This document shows, piece after piece, positions 1 through 7,896 of a stretch of DNA of 64,000 bases. The stretch spans positions 310,001-374,000 of the forward strand of contig NZ_PHUF01000003.1 in the NCBI RefSeq assembly GCF_002813245.1. Reading direction: 5' to 3'. The translations under genes and the position numbers were made by a program. The notes under the pieces were generated by a model. It saw only the letters and a list, made by a program, of their open reading frames with translations. It did no database searches and had not been told where the DNA came from. This DNA is from Novosphingobium kunmingense (GTDB lineage Bacteria > Pseudomonadota > Alphaproteobacteria > Sphingomonadales > Sphingomonadaceae). Positions within the stretch are counted from its first letter, which is position 1. Every line of letters starts with the position of its first letter.

Positions 1-420
1 TTCGGTGCGGCTGCGGTGCTGGCCGCCGCGCCGGCTGCGCTCCTCGCCTATGACCTCGTCACAGCCGGGCAGGCGTCACAATGGCCGGGCGCGCTTGTCG
101 CAGGGGCAATCGGGCTGTCGCTGGCGCTGGGTTTCATGACCGTGCCAAGCTACTTCCTGTCGATGGCGGCGAACCGCATGGCGCCTGTCATCGCAGGGAC
201 GCTCGCCAATCTCGCGCTGCAGCTTGGCCTTGGCGGCTTGGCCGGCGTCGGGCTGGGCTGGCAGGGCGCCTTGTGGCTGGTGGTCCTTGCCTATGCCGTG
301 TCGGCGCTGGTGCAGATGGGGCTGGCCTGGCGGCTGCTGGACTTTCCCCCGCTGCCGCATCGCACCGATCTGAGCGCGGCCTGGCTGCGCGCGCGCAGGG
401 CGATCGGTCGAAGCGGCTAG
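1..420 (+). CDS. Flippase-like polysaccharide membrane protein (C-terminal end, partial)
   Basis: The reading frame is open from base 1, so the true start lies before the window and only the last 139 residues are seen. They form about four hydrophobic segments separated by short polar loops and end in a basic tail. This is what the end of an oligosaccharide flippase of the Wzx/MATE-like (MVF) superfamily looks like. In the family such a protein moves lipid-linked repeat units across the inner membrane. The assignment rests on the membrane pattern plus its place at the edge of an exopolysaccharide cluster; no diagnostic motif is present in this fragment. Its TAG stop is shared, as the palindrome CTAG, with the stop of the convergent gene on the other strand. 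Confidence 0.55.
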   Translation, partial: FGAAAVLAAAPAALLAYDLVTAGQASQWPGALVAGAIGLSLALGFMTVPSYFLSMAANRMAPVIAGTLANLALQLGLGGLAGVGLGWQGALWLVVLAYAVSALVQMGLAWRLLDFPPLPHRTDLSAAWLRARRAIGRSG

Positions 421-1436
421 CCCTTGCGGCGCTTCATCCGCGCTTCCATCGTCCAGTGCGGCAGCAGGCGACGGGCGAGTGCGCGGAGCCGCTTCTTGAC
501 CGCGAACAAGGCTGACACCGCCGGTGACGCGCGTTCTGCCACGCGGCCGTCGATCAGTGCGATGCGGCTCGGCGGGACGCCGCGCGCCCGGATCGCGCCG
601 GCGGCCAGCGTCGCAAAGTGCGCGTTGTCCTGCCCGACGATCCCGCCGCAGGCCGAAAGCAGCGCGATATTCTTGTAGGCCGAGCGGGTTTCCTGCTCCG
701 CCAGGGCGGGATTATCGACCAGCATCTTGTGGTTGGCGTTGTTGAAGCGTTGTTCGTCGCGGTCGAAGATCAGCGCGACTCCAGGGGGGCATTCGATCTC
801 TGCCGCCGCATCGGGACTGTCGCTGGCAAGGAACAGCGCCTCGAACGGCCAGTCTTCTTGGATCCGGGCGATGTGCCGGTTCAGCTCGGCCGCCGGCACG
901 AAGGCGGTCTCGACCGCCTTGTCGCCGCGGCGCAGGTGCACGCCGAGGCAATGGCCGCCAACGCCAAGGCGCTCGCGCTCGCTCTCGCAAAAGGTCGCCA
1001 TGGCTAGGGTCGGACGAAGCCAGGCCAGCGCCGCGCCTTCCAGTGCGAGCCGATCCGGCACGGCGACAGCGAGTTTCGCCGAAACCAGCGGCAGCAGCAG
1101 CGCATCGTCGAAGGGAAGCGCGCGAGCGGCGTCATAGCACACCACCGAATCGTCCTGCGCCGCATCGAGCCGTGCCGGCACGACCGTGCCGACCGGGGCT
1201 GGAGCGGGTTCGCCGGCAAAGGTCTGCGCATACGGCGGATCGTCGCTGCGCAGAAACACGGGCCGCCGATCCAGCGCAAGCGCTAGCAGCAGGGTGTGGA
1301 CGCGCCCGCTGATCTGGCCGCCGAGGCCGCAGGGATAGGGGAGGAACACCACGGTGCGCGGGGCTTCGGCGACCAGACGGTCAAGCCGCGCGGCGACGGC
1401 CTGCACCAGATCGGCATCGGTCGGAGGGACGGTCAT
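417..1436 (-). CDS. Fucosyltransferase-like glycosyltransferase (GT23/O-FucT-type fold)
   Basis: The protein has 339 residues and no membrane segment. Residues about 165-173 read GVHLRRGDK, close to the HxRRxDK motif I that binds GDP-fucose in alpha-1,6-fucosyltransferases (NodZ, FUT8) and related families. Further on, FLASDS and a DNAHF segment fit the later donor-site motifs of that fold. From the family the role would be transfer of fucose (or a similar GDP- or NDP-sugar) to an exopolysaccharide or glycolipid acceptor; the actual sugar cannot be read from sequence. It begins with ATG overlapping the TGA of the SGNH gene upstream (ATGA), so the two are probably co-translated. No GDP-fucose synthesis genes are in the window. 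Confidence 0.6.
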   Translation of the reverse strand: MTVPPTDADLVQAVAARLDRLVAEAPRTVVFLPYPCGLGGQISGRVHTLLLALALDRRPVFLRSDDPPYAQTFAGEPAPAPVGTVVPARLDAAQDDSVVCYDAARALPFDDALLLPLVSAKLAVAVPDRLALEGAALAWLRPTLAMATFCESERERLGVGGHCLGVHLRRGDKAVETAFVPAAELNRHIARIQEDWPFEALFLASDSPDAAAEIECPPGVALIFDRDEQRFNNANHKMLVDNPALAEQETRSAYKNIALLSACGGIVGQDNAHFATLAAGAIRARGVPPSRIALIDGRVAERASPAVSALFAVKKRLRALARRLLPHWTMEARMKRRKG

Positions 1437-2272
1437 CGAACCGCGTCCGCGATGATCGCGGCAAGGACGGACGTTCCGGCCGCAGTGAGGTGCACGATGT
1501 CGGCATAGCAGGCATCGCCCCAGCGCGGGTCCGCGGCAAGGTCGACGATCCCGATCGAGCGGTCGTCCTGCCCGAGCGAGCGGGCATAAGCGACCAGGTC
1601 ATCCCGCCCGCAGCCGCCGCGATAGGGCAGGCAGACTAAGGTGACCGTGCCGGCAAAGGATCCGCCCAGCGCGGCGAAGCGCGTCCGGTTGGCCTCGCGC
1701 TGGTCGGGGGTGACGCCGGACTGCCGGACCGTTCGGGCGCCGAAGCGGCGGTAGAGCGTGCGCGCGGCGAGGAACGGTGCAAGCAAGGCAGGCTTCTGCG
1801 TCGGAAAGGACAAGGTGCTCTCCCCTTCGCCGATCGTGTCGAGGTCGCCGGGGTTGAGCAGCAGAATGAGATGGTCTGCCTTGCGCCACGCCGGCAAGGC
1901 TTCCAGTGCTCCCAGAGTGTTGGCCAGCGCCCAGCCGTGGCACGCAACCGGCCGCACCGGTTGCCCGGTTGCCGCGGCAAGGCGTTCGGCAAGGGTATCG
2001 GCCTGGGACAGTTGCAGGCCGCCGTCGACGACGCTGTCGCCGGCGATGACCGTGCTCCCCGACAGGTCGACATAGTCAGCATCGCTGCGCATCCCTGCGC
2101 CGTTGTAGCGCCAGGCGATCCGCCCACGGAACAGGCCCGACTGGTCGGGCGCCATGCGATAGACGCAGGCCGGATCGCGGCGGTACAGCGGAAAGGCGTC
2201 GAAGCCGGCGCGGCGCAGCACGATCTCCCCCGCCACCACCGCAACGATCACGATCAGGAGAAGGCTGGTCAC
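1433..2272 (-). CDS. Membrane-anchored SGNH/GDSL-like hydrolase of the EPS cluster
   Basis: The gene encodes 279 residues. The start is a GTG at the right end, forming a GTGA overlap with the TGA of the preceding glycosyltransferase. Residues about 2-16 are a hydrophobic N-terminal anchor. VIAGDSVVDGG (near residue 75) carries a GDS nucleophile-type motif, and DIVHLTAAG near the C-terminus gives the Asp-x-x-His pair of the SGNH fold. Such proteins in polysaccharide clusters often add or remove O-acyl groups on the polymer; here that is inference from context. A longer reading frame continues upstream, but that part only mirrors the neighbouring gene in another frame and was left out. Confidence 0.6.
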   Translation of the reverse strand: MTSLLLIVIVAVVAGEIVLRRAGFDAFPLYRRDPACVYRMAPDQSGLFRGRIAWRYNGAGMRSDADYVDLSGSTVIAGDSVVDGGLQLSQADTLAERLAAATGQPVRPVACHGWALANTLGALEALPAWRKADHLILLLNPGDLDTIGEGESTLSFPTQKPALLAPFLAARTLYRRFGARTVRQSGVTPDQREANRTRFAALGGSFAGTVTLVCLPYRGGCGRDDLVAYARSLGQDDRSIGIVDLAADPRWGDACYADIVHLTAAGTSVLAAIIADAVR

Positions 2273-3291
2273 GGGGCAAGTCCCAGCGCGGCCATCAGCC
2301 GCCGCACGCTTTCGGCGCCCTGGCTGCGGGCGGTCGCTGCCGCCGTGTCGGGCGGCTGGCGCCGCCCGATCGAGCCGAGCGGCAGGTTCGCCGGATTCCC
2401 GTCGTGGGTAAGGTGAACGAGCCCGCCCGAGAGGCAATGCCGTTCGATGAGAGTGCCCCGCCGCACGATAACCGGCACGCCGAGCTGGACCGCCCTCCCG
2501 AAGATGCCGGAGGCCTGGTCGTAATCGGGGGCATAGCTGCACCACACCGCATCGGCACAGGCATAGAGATCGCGCAGGCCCACCTCGTCGACGAAGACCG
2601 GCTCTGCAAGGCCGCCTGCGCGTTCGAACTGCGCCTGTTCTACGGCGATCTCGGGCGTGGTGCCGCCGCCGAAGGCGAACAGCCACTCGCCGTGCAAGTC
2701 GTCACGCGCGACATAGGTCTGGGCAAACTGGTCGAAGCCCTTGGACACGTCCTGGCGTCCGATCGCGCAGCAGATCCGCCGCGTGCCGGCTGCCGCGCGG
2801 ATCCTTGCTGCAAGGCCGCCCTGGGTGTGGGCGGCAAGCGGTTCGGGATAATGCAGGTCCCACAGCTGTGGGTCCCAGATCCAGTCCTTCGCCACCTCGG
2901 CAAACCGCGGCTCTAGGGCGAAGGGCAGGAGCGTGAAGGTCGTCACCCCGGGAACGCGCAGCAGCAGGCGCAGCATGGCCCGCTTCAGGCGCAGTTTCGG
3001 CGTGTCTGGATCGAGCACCGGCAACGGACGGAACAGCAGCCCAGCGGTCGGGCGGCCCAAGGCCGCGCGCGCCAGGGCCAACAGTACGTATCGCGGCATC
3101 GACGCCTCGAGCGCGCCGACCAGCACCGGCCTTCGGGTCAGCGCCGCCGTGAACCAGGAACCGGTCCGCTTCGCGCCGAGCAGCCGCGCAAAGAGCGCGT
3201 AATAGTCCAGCCGGTGACCTTCGTTGCCATCGTGCGAATCGTACAGGCAGACGCGCGGGCCGGACGGATCGTGTTGCGGTTGCGCGACCAT
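2269..3291 (-). CDS. Glycosyltransferase, GT4-like
   Basis: The protein has 340 residues. The C-terminal half resembles a GT-B nucleotide-sugar domain: GRQDVSKGFDQFAQ, FAFGGG, and a GIFGRAVQLGVPVIVRRG stretch corresponding to the E/G-rich donor-binding region of GT4 enzymes. However, the usual EX7E motif is degenerate, so the family assignment is moderate. The N-terminus has DSHDGNEGHRLDYY in place of the classic G-G loop. The ATG at the right end follows an AAGG about eight bases upstream. It is first of three tightly overlapping genes (glycosyltransferase, SGNH protein, fucosyltransferase-like) and is transcribed away from the phage-like pair. The likely role is addition of one sugar of the repeat unit. 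Confidence 0.55.
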   Translation of the reverse strand: MVAQPQHDPSGPRVCLYDSHDGNEGHRLDYYALFARLLGAKRTGSWFTAALTRRPVLVGALEASMPRYVLLALARAALGRPTAGLLFRPLPVLDPDTPKLRLKRAMLRLLLRVPGVTTFTLLPFALEPRFAEVAKDWIWDPQLWDLHYPEPLAAHTQGGLAARIRAAAGTRRICCAIGRQDVSKGFDQFAQTYVARDDLHGEWLFAFGGGTTPEIAVEQAQFERAGGLAEPVFVDEVGLRDLYACADAVWCSYAPDYDQASGIFGRAVQLGVPVIVRRGTLIERHCLSGGLVHLTHDGNPANLPLGSIGRRQPPDTAAATARSQGAESVRRLMAALGLAP

Positions 3292-3342
3292 GACCGCTGC
3301 CTTAGCCGCCTGCCGACACGATGCGCCAGCGTCGATCCTACT

Positions 3343-3410
3343 ATAACCATCCTAGAAATAAAACTTTCCTACAAATAACCATATTGGTTATCTGATGGTC
3401 GTACCATTGA
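3343..3410. promoter_or_regulatory. AT-rich divergent promoter region with two inverted repeats
   Basis: This stretch is far more A+T-rich than its surroundings and lies between a leftward glycosyltransferase operon and the rightward tail-spike-like pair. It contains the inverted repeats TAACC-ATATT-GGTTA (3376-3390) and ATGGT-CGT-ACCAT (3395-3407). These share the AACCAT/ATGGTT core, as does an earlier AACCAT. The layout is that of a divergent promoter with an operator; no regulator gene is adjacent and the binding protein is unknown. Confidence 0.4.
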
Positions 3411-3421
3411 TAGGAGCGCCC

Positions 3422-3847
3422 ATGCCGTCGACACCCATTCAGACTCCATCGAGTTACATTTCCAGCCACGCCGCAGCCTTTGCCGACGGCGAGGGCGCGG
3501 CGGTACTGGTCAGCGCCGCCAGCCCGCTTCCGGTTGCCTTCGGCGCCCCCGCTGCGACGCCGCTGGCCGGGTCGACCGCGGCCAGCGGGATCTTCGGTCC
3601 CTACGCCCCGGCGCTTGGCCGCGCGGTCATGCTGTCCCTTGGCGGCACCTGGACCGGGGCGGTCAAGGTCCTGCGCTCGGCCGATGGCGGGGCCACCAAG
3701 GTCCCGCTCACCCTTGGGGGGCAGCCGTGGGGCCAATTCACCGGCAATTGCTGCGAACCGGTCTGGGACGAAAGCGAAGGCGCCGCGCGCCTTTATCTCG
3801 ACATGGCGCTGAACTCGGGCACCTGCACCTACCGGTTCGCCCAATGA
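3422..3847 (+). CDS. Short phage-tail-type protein preceding the tail-spike-like gene
   Basis: The protein has 141 residues. The chosen ATG follows AGGAG (3412-3416) at good spacing; an in-frame upstream start would lie inside the AT-rich promoter. The protein is mostly beta-prone. Residues 58-140 (FGPYAPALGRAVMLSLGG, LRSADGG, then a C-terminal TCTYRFAQ) have the look of small proteins found next to tail fibre genes in sphingomonad prophages. That resemblance is from memory of such sequences, not from a search. There is no signal peptide or membrane segment. Its TGA overlaps the ATG of the next gene (ATGA), so both are probably made together. Function unknown; it may be a partner or adaptor of the spike protein. 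Confidence 0.5.
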   Translation: MPSTPIQTPSSYISSHAAAFADGEGAAVLVSAASPLPVAFGAPAATPLAGSTAASGIFGPYAPALGRAVMLSLGGTWTGAVKVLRSADGGATKVPLTLGGQPWGQFTGNCCEPVWDESEGAARLYLDMALNSGTCTYRFAQ

Positions 3848-5472
3848 GCGCCGACATCGTCGCGCGCGGCCTCGCGAAACAGGCCGCTTCGACCTCCACC
3901 GGCCGCACAGTCCAGGACAAGCTGAGCGAAACCGTCTCGGTGCTCGACTTCGGGGCCAAGGGTGATGGCGTGGCGGACGATACCGCCGCCATTCAGGCAG
4001 CGATCAATGCCGAACTGACGCCCAATGGCGGGGCCCTGTACTTTCCCGACGGGATCTACAGGATTACCGCCAAACTGGTCATTCCGTTCGCGACGGGGTG
4101 GCGGATCTACGGCCAGTCGCGCCGCGGGACGATCATCCGCCAGGCGACGTCGAACACGCGGATCTTCAGCCTCGAATCCGATCTGATCCACAGCTGGGAA
4201 ATCGGACACCTGTCCTTTCAGTGGGCGGTCAACCAACCGGCCAGCAACACCCAGGCCGTCGCGATCTTCCTGGGGACCGGAGCCGCCACATCGAGCGGCC
4301 TGTTCGATTGGCACGTTCACCACTGCGTCTTCCACAACGGCTTTCGCGGCGTGGCTTCGGACCCGTCGAACAGTCCGGCCGTGTGGGGCGCGACCGTCGA
4401 TCATTGTCAGCACCAGGGCACAATGTCCGGGGCCATGGTCTGCTTCGTGCCCACTCCGGCCGTCGGCCAGCCACGAATCACTGTTGCGGACAGCACCCTG
4501 ACGCTGACCAACGCGAGCGAAGCGGGCGTCAGGATATACTACGGCGACAACATCGTGCTGCGCAGCCTCGAATTGCTTGGCGGCACGGCGCCGATCCCGG
4601 TGATCGAAATCAGCGGCGCCTTCGTCTCGCTGATCGGATGCAAGGTCGAAAACTACAGCGCGGGCGCGTCGTCCACCGATCCGCTGATCAAGCTGGTCCA
4701 GAGCCAGGCGACGGTCATCAACTGTTCGTGCAACGGCCTCAGCGGCAGCGGCGGCGCGCCGCGCTTCATCCAGGGCGTCACCGGGACGCAACTCGCCATA
4801 ACCGGGCTGTGGTGCAGCGACAGCATGACCGGCGGCACGCCCATCGCCTATTGCGCCGATACCATCAGCCTGGTCGCCAACGTCCGGCTCCAGGGCCGGT
4901 TCACCGACAAGCTGCGATCCTACATCGGATCGGGCGCTCCGCTTCCGCGGCTGGATATCGACAAGCGCCAGAGCGATGCGGTGACCGAGATCGGCGATGC
5001 CTCCGTCACGCTGAACGCCGCGTCGGACCGGATCCAGTGCTTCACCGCAACCGTCACCGCGGCGCGTTCGGTCACCCTTCCCGGCAGCGGCGTCGCCTAC
5101 GACGGGATGGAATTCGAAGTGGTGCGTCGGGCATCGTCGCCCGGCGCCTTCGTGGTCCAGGTCATCGATCCGCTGTCCGGCCAGGATTTCTTCTTTCCCG
5201 CCAATTGCCGCGGCAGCATCCGTTATCGCTGCATCGGCGGCGGATCGTGGCGGATCATGCAGGCCAGCACGTTCCACGCCGCGGATACGGGGTGGACCGC
5301 ATCGACCGGCACCGCCAGCAAGGCCGCCTTTGCGGTCTACGCCGGTGCGACCCACACCGCGTCCTATGTCCAGGCCACGGTCCAGGCCCTCGACAACGCG
5401 GCGCGCGATACGGCCCGCCGCGTCAAGGCGATCGAGGACGCGCTGTTTGCGGGCGGCCTGATCAGGGCCTGA
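3844..5472 (+). CDS. Pectate-lyase-fold tail-spike-like protein (possible EPS depolymerase)
   Basis: The protein has 542 residues. Residues about 35-60 (VLDFGAKGDGVADDTAAI) are the classic opening of the pectate lyase superfamily 3 right-handed beta-helix, seen in phage tail spikes and some bacterial polysaccharide lyases. The centre is repetitive short-strand sequence as expected of a beta-helix. The last about 75 residues (from ADTGWT to a helical AARDTARRVKAIEDAL) resemble the C-terminal tail of phage fibre proteins. There is no signal peptide, so export by the usual Sec route is not evident. Location in the middle of an exopolysaccharide cluster suggests trimming or release of the polymer, comparable in role to the lyases of sphingan clusters; this is inference. 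No other phage genes are nearby. Confidence 0.65.
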   Translation: MSADIVARGLAKQAASTSTGRTVQDKLSETVSVLDFGAKGDGVADDTAAIQAAINAELTPNGGALYFPDGIYRITAKLVIPFATGWRIYGQSRRGTIIRQATSNTRIFSLESDLIHSWEIGHLSFQWAVNQPASNTQAVAIFLGTGAATSSGLFDWHVHHCVFHNGFRGVASDPSNSPAVWGATVDHCQHQGTMSGAMVCFVPTPAVGQPRITVADSTLTLTNASEAGVRIYYGDNIVLRSLELLGGTAPIPVIEISGAFVSLIGCKVENYSAGASSTDPLIKLVQSQATVINCSCNGLSGSGGAPRFIQGVTGTQLAITGLWCSDSMTGGTPIAYCADTISLVANVRLQGRFTDKLRSYIGSGAPLPRLDIDKRQSDAVTEIGDASVTLNAASDRIQCFTATVTAARSVTLPGSGVAYDGMEFEVVRRASSPGAFVVQVIDPLSGQDFFFPANCRGSIRYRCIGGGSWRIMQASTFHAADTGWTASTGTASKAAFAVYAGATHTASYVQATVQALDNAARDTARRVKAIEDALFAGGLIRA

Positions 5473-5492
5473 CGCCTCGGCCGGGTTGCGTT

Positions 5493-5527
5493 CGCCATGG
5501 CGCGCGTTATGCGTTCGCGCCATGGCG
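5493..5527. promoter_or_regulatory. Perfect 12-bp hairpin covering a start codon
   Basis: The arms CGCCATGGCGCG (5493-5504) and CGCGCCATGGCG (5516-5527) are exact reverse complements separated by 11 bases. The right arm contains the ATG at 5522 that best fits the next glycosyltransferase. There is no run of T after it, so a simple intrinsic terminator is unlikely. The structure could limit translation of the downstream gene or mark an mRNA end between the spike gene and the glycosyltransferase genes. Confidence 0.5.
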
Positions 5528-6775
5528 CACCTGCCCCAGCACCCGGACCCGTCAGGCCCGAGCCGAGCCGCGCGCCACAAGGCGGTCATCGCGGTGGTCT
5601 GGGCGCAGTTCGGTGCCTACCACGTCGATCGCTGCGAGGCGCTGGGCCGTCGTCTTTCCGGACACCGCGACGTGCTGGCGGTTGAGGTCGCGTCCGCTTC
5701 GACAAGCTATGCCTGGCAGCCATCGGGTGCCATTGCCGGCGGGGCGGAGAAGGTAACCCTGTTCCCGGGCCGCCGGTTCGAGGACATCCCGCAGATCAGC
5801 CGTCTGGTTGCGTTGACGCGGGTGCTTCGTCGCTGCGAAACGGTCTTTCTGGGGCTCGGATACGGCACCGTCGATGCGGTGATCCTGGCCTGGGTCCTTC
5901 GCCTTCTCGGGGTCAGGGTCGTGCTGATGACCGACTCCAAGGCCGAGGACCGCCCCCGCAACGTCGTGTTCGAAGCGATCAAGCGCGCGGCCCTGTGGCC
6001 GCATCGCGCCGCCATCGTCGCCGGACAGCGCCAGATCGATTACCTGCGCGGCCTCGGCTTTCGCCGGCGCCCGGTGCTGCCGGGCTATGACGGGGTCAGC
6101 GTGGCAAGGGTGCGGCTGGAAGCGGGATGCGAACCGGCGCCGGACGGCACCGCTTTCGCCGACCGACCGTTCCTGTTCGTCGGGCGCTTCGTCGAAAAGA
6201 AGAACATTCCCGTCCTGATCGACGCCTACGCCGCCTATATCGCCCGGGCAGGCACCGGCGCACGGCCGCTCCATCTTGCCGGATCCGGCCCGCTCGATGC
6301 CGCACTGAAGGCCAAGGTCGAGCGATTGGGGCTTGGCGACAAGATCCGCTTCCTGGGCTTTCTCGACAGCGCGGGGACCAGCCGGGCCATGGGCGGCGCG
6401 CTTGCCCTGATCCTGCCCAGCACGGTCGAGCAGTGGGGGCTTGTCGTGAACGAGGCCGTAGCCGTCGGGCTTCCCATCCTCGCGTCCTTTCCCGTCGGCG
6501 CGCGCGACTTGCTGGTTCGTGACGGCGTGAACGGCTTCTCGTTCGATCCCGCCGACCACCAGGCCATCGCGGCTGCGATGCACGCGCTGGCCGGCGACGA
6601 GGCGCTGTGGCGGCGCATGGCCACTGCGTCGCGCGATCTCGCCTGGCTGGGCGACTGCGACCGCCTGGTCGATGCGGTCGAAGTGCTGCTCGATCCGACG
6701 GCGAGCGCCGCACGGGCGGGCGTCGACCGGGTCCTCGCAGCCTTTCCCCCGGCGCAATCGTCGAGCGCCCGATGA
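5522..6775 (+). CDS. Glycosyltransferase family 4
   Basis: From the ATG chosen here the protein has 417 residues; an in-frame TTG at 5486 would add twelve residues. The C-terminal GT-B domain is clear: FLFVGRFVEKKNIPVLIDAY (about 208-227) is the nucleotide-sugar-binding entry, followed by LAGSGPL, IRFLGFL and PSTVEQWGLVVNEAVAVGLP, which holds the EX7E-type motif of GT4. The start lies inside a perfect hairpin, and no strong ribosome site is visible. The TGA overlaps the ATG of another GT4 gene (ATGA), making a two-gene unit. It probably adds one sugar to the lipid-linked repeat unit on the cytoplasmic face of the inner membrane; donor and acceptor are unknown. Confidence 0.8.
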   Translation: MAHLPQHPDPSGPSRAARHKAVIAVVWAQFGAYHVDRCEALGRRLSGHRDVLAVEVASASTSYAWQPSGAIAGGAEKVTLFPGRRFEDIPQISRLVALTRVLRRCETVFLGLGYGTVDAVILAWVLRLLGVRVVLMTDSKAEDRPRNVVFEAIKRAALWPHRAAIVAGQRQIDYLRGLGFRRRPVLPGYDGVSVARVRLEAGCEPAPDGTAFADRPFLFVGRFVEKKNIPVLIDAYAAYIARAGTGARPLHLAGSGPLDAALKAKVERLGLGDKIRFLGFLDSAGTSRAMGGALALILPSTVEQWGLVVNEAVAVGLPILASFPVGARDLLVRDGVNGFSFDPADHQAIAAAMHALAGDEALWRRMATASRDLAWLGDCDRLVDAVEVLLDPTASAARAGVDRVLAAFPPAQSSSAR

Positions 6776-7896
6776 CACGGCCGCTGCATGGCCGCACGAT
6801 CGGCTTGCTTTCGGCCTGGGCGTCGCGGCTTGGCGGCGGCGTGTTCGAGGCAGTGCTGGCCCAGGCGAAACTGATCGAGGCGCTGGGCGGAACCGCGCGC
6901 GTCTTCGCCCTTCACGACGCGTACAGCGACGCGGACCGGCCTCGGTTCGGCTCGGTCGCGGTCGAAACCTTTCCCATCGTCGGGCCTGAGCTGATCGGCT
7001 TTGCGCCAAGGCTGATCCCGGCGCTGCTCGATGCGCCGATCGACGCGCTCCACCTTCACGGGATCTGGAAATACCCCTCGCGGGCCGGTGCGATCTGGGC
7101 GCGCCGGACGGGGCGGCCCTACTTGATTTCGCCGCATGGGATGCTCGATCCCTGGATAACCTCGCGCGGGCGCTGGAAGAAGGCGCTGGCCCGCCGCGGC
7201 TACGAAAATGCCAGCTGGCGCGCGGCCTCGGCGTTCCACGCGCTGACCGGCGATGAAGCGGCGGACATCCTGCGCGAGACAGGCCGCGACACGGTCCATG
7301 TCATCGCCAATCCCGCCCCGCCGCCCGGTCCGCCGCCAAGCCTGGCTCGGCTGCCGCATGTTGTCGCGATCGGGCGGATCCACCCCAAGAAGAACCTCGG
7401 CGCGCTGGTGGCCGCTTGGCGCCAGGCCCGCCTGCCGGCTGGGGCACGGCTCATCCTGGCCGGCTGGGGCGATCCGGTTGACGTCGCCGCGCTCGAGGCT
7501 GTCGTCGCCGAAGCGGGGCCGGACGTCGATTTCATCAGGCCGGTCTATGGCGAGGACAAGGCCCGCCTTCTCGCCGGGGCGCGCTTCACCGTGCTACCCT
7601 CGTTCAGCGAGGGCCTGCCCATGGCGGCGATCGAAGGCTGGGCCGCCGGGACGCCAGCGATCCTGACGCCGGCCTGCCACCTGCCCGAAGGGGTCGAGGC
7701 CGGCGCCGCGCTGGCCTGCGGCACCGACCCCGCGTCGATTGCCCGCGCGCTCGAACAGGGACTGGGGCTGGAGCCGGGGCGATGGCTCGCCATGGCCCGG
7801 GCAGCCCAGGCGCTGGCGACCGGCCCGTTTTCCGAAACGGAGATCGCGGCGCGCTGGGCCGACGCCTATGGCGCCGCACTGGACGAGCCGCGCTAG
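6772..7896 (+). CDS. Glycosyltransferase family 4
   Basis: The protein has 374 residues, with its ATG overlapping the preceding stop. The N-terminal domain has LGGGVFEAVL (the glycine loop) and LHLHGIWKY. The C-terminal domain has VVAIGRIHPKKNLGALV, LAGWGD and PSFSEGLPMAAIEGWAAGTP with the EX7E-type donor motif, as in WcaI/colanic-acid-type GT4 enzymes. SPHGMLDPW near residue 120 is typical of this subgroup. The stop TAG is shared as palindromic CTAG with the convergent TPR-like gene. It is the second of a pair of GT4 genes that probably act one after the other in repeat-unit assembly. Confidence 0.8.
   Translation: MTRPLHGRTIGLLSAWASRLGGGVFEAVLAQAKLIEALGGTARVFALHDAYSDADRPRFGSVAVETFPIVGPELIGFAPRLIPALLDAPIDALHLHGIWKYPSRAGAIWARRTGRPYLISPHGMLDPWITSRGRWKKALARRGYENASWRAASAFHALTGDEAADILRETGRDTVHVIANPAPPPGPPPSLARLPHVVAIGRIHPKKNLGALVAAWRQARLPAGARLILAGWGDPVDVAALEAVVAEAGPDVDFIRPVYGEDKARLLAGARFTVLPSFSEGLPMAAIEGWAAGTPAILTPACHLPEGVEAGAALACGTDPASIARALEQGLGLEPGRWLAMARAAQALATGPFSETEIAARWADAYGAALDEPR

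Noticed and set aside
3422-5472. Intact prophage
   Set aside because: Only two tail-type genes are present; no capsid, packaging, lysis, integrase or attachment repeats were found around them.
3829-5589. 586-codon minus-strand frame opposite the spike-like gene
   Set aside because: It has no ribosome site or motif, and the sense frame has a recognisable beta-helix domain and neighbours in ATGA overlap.
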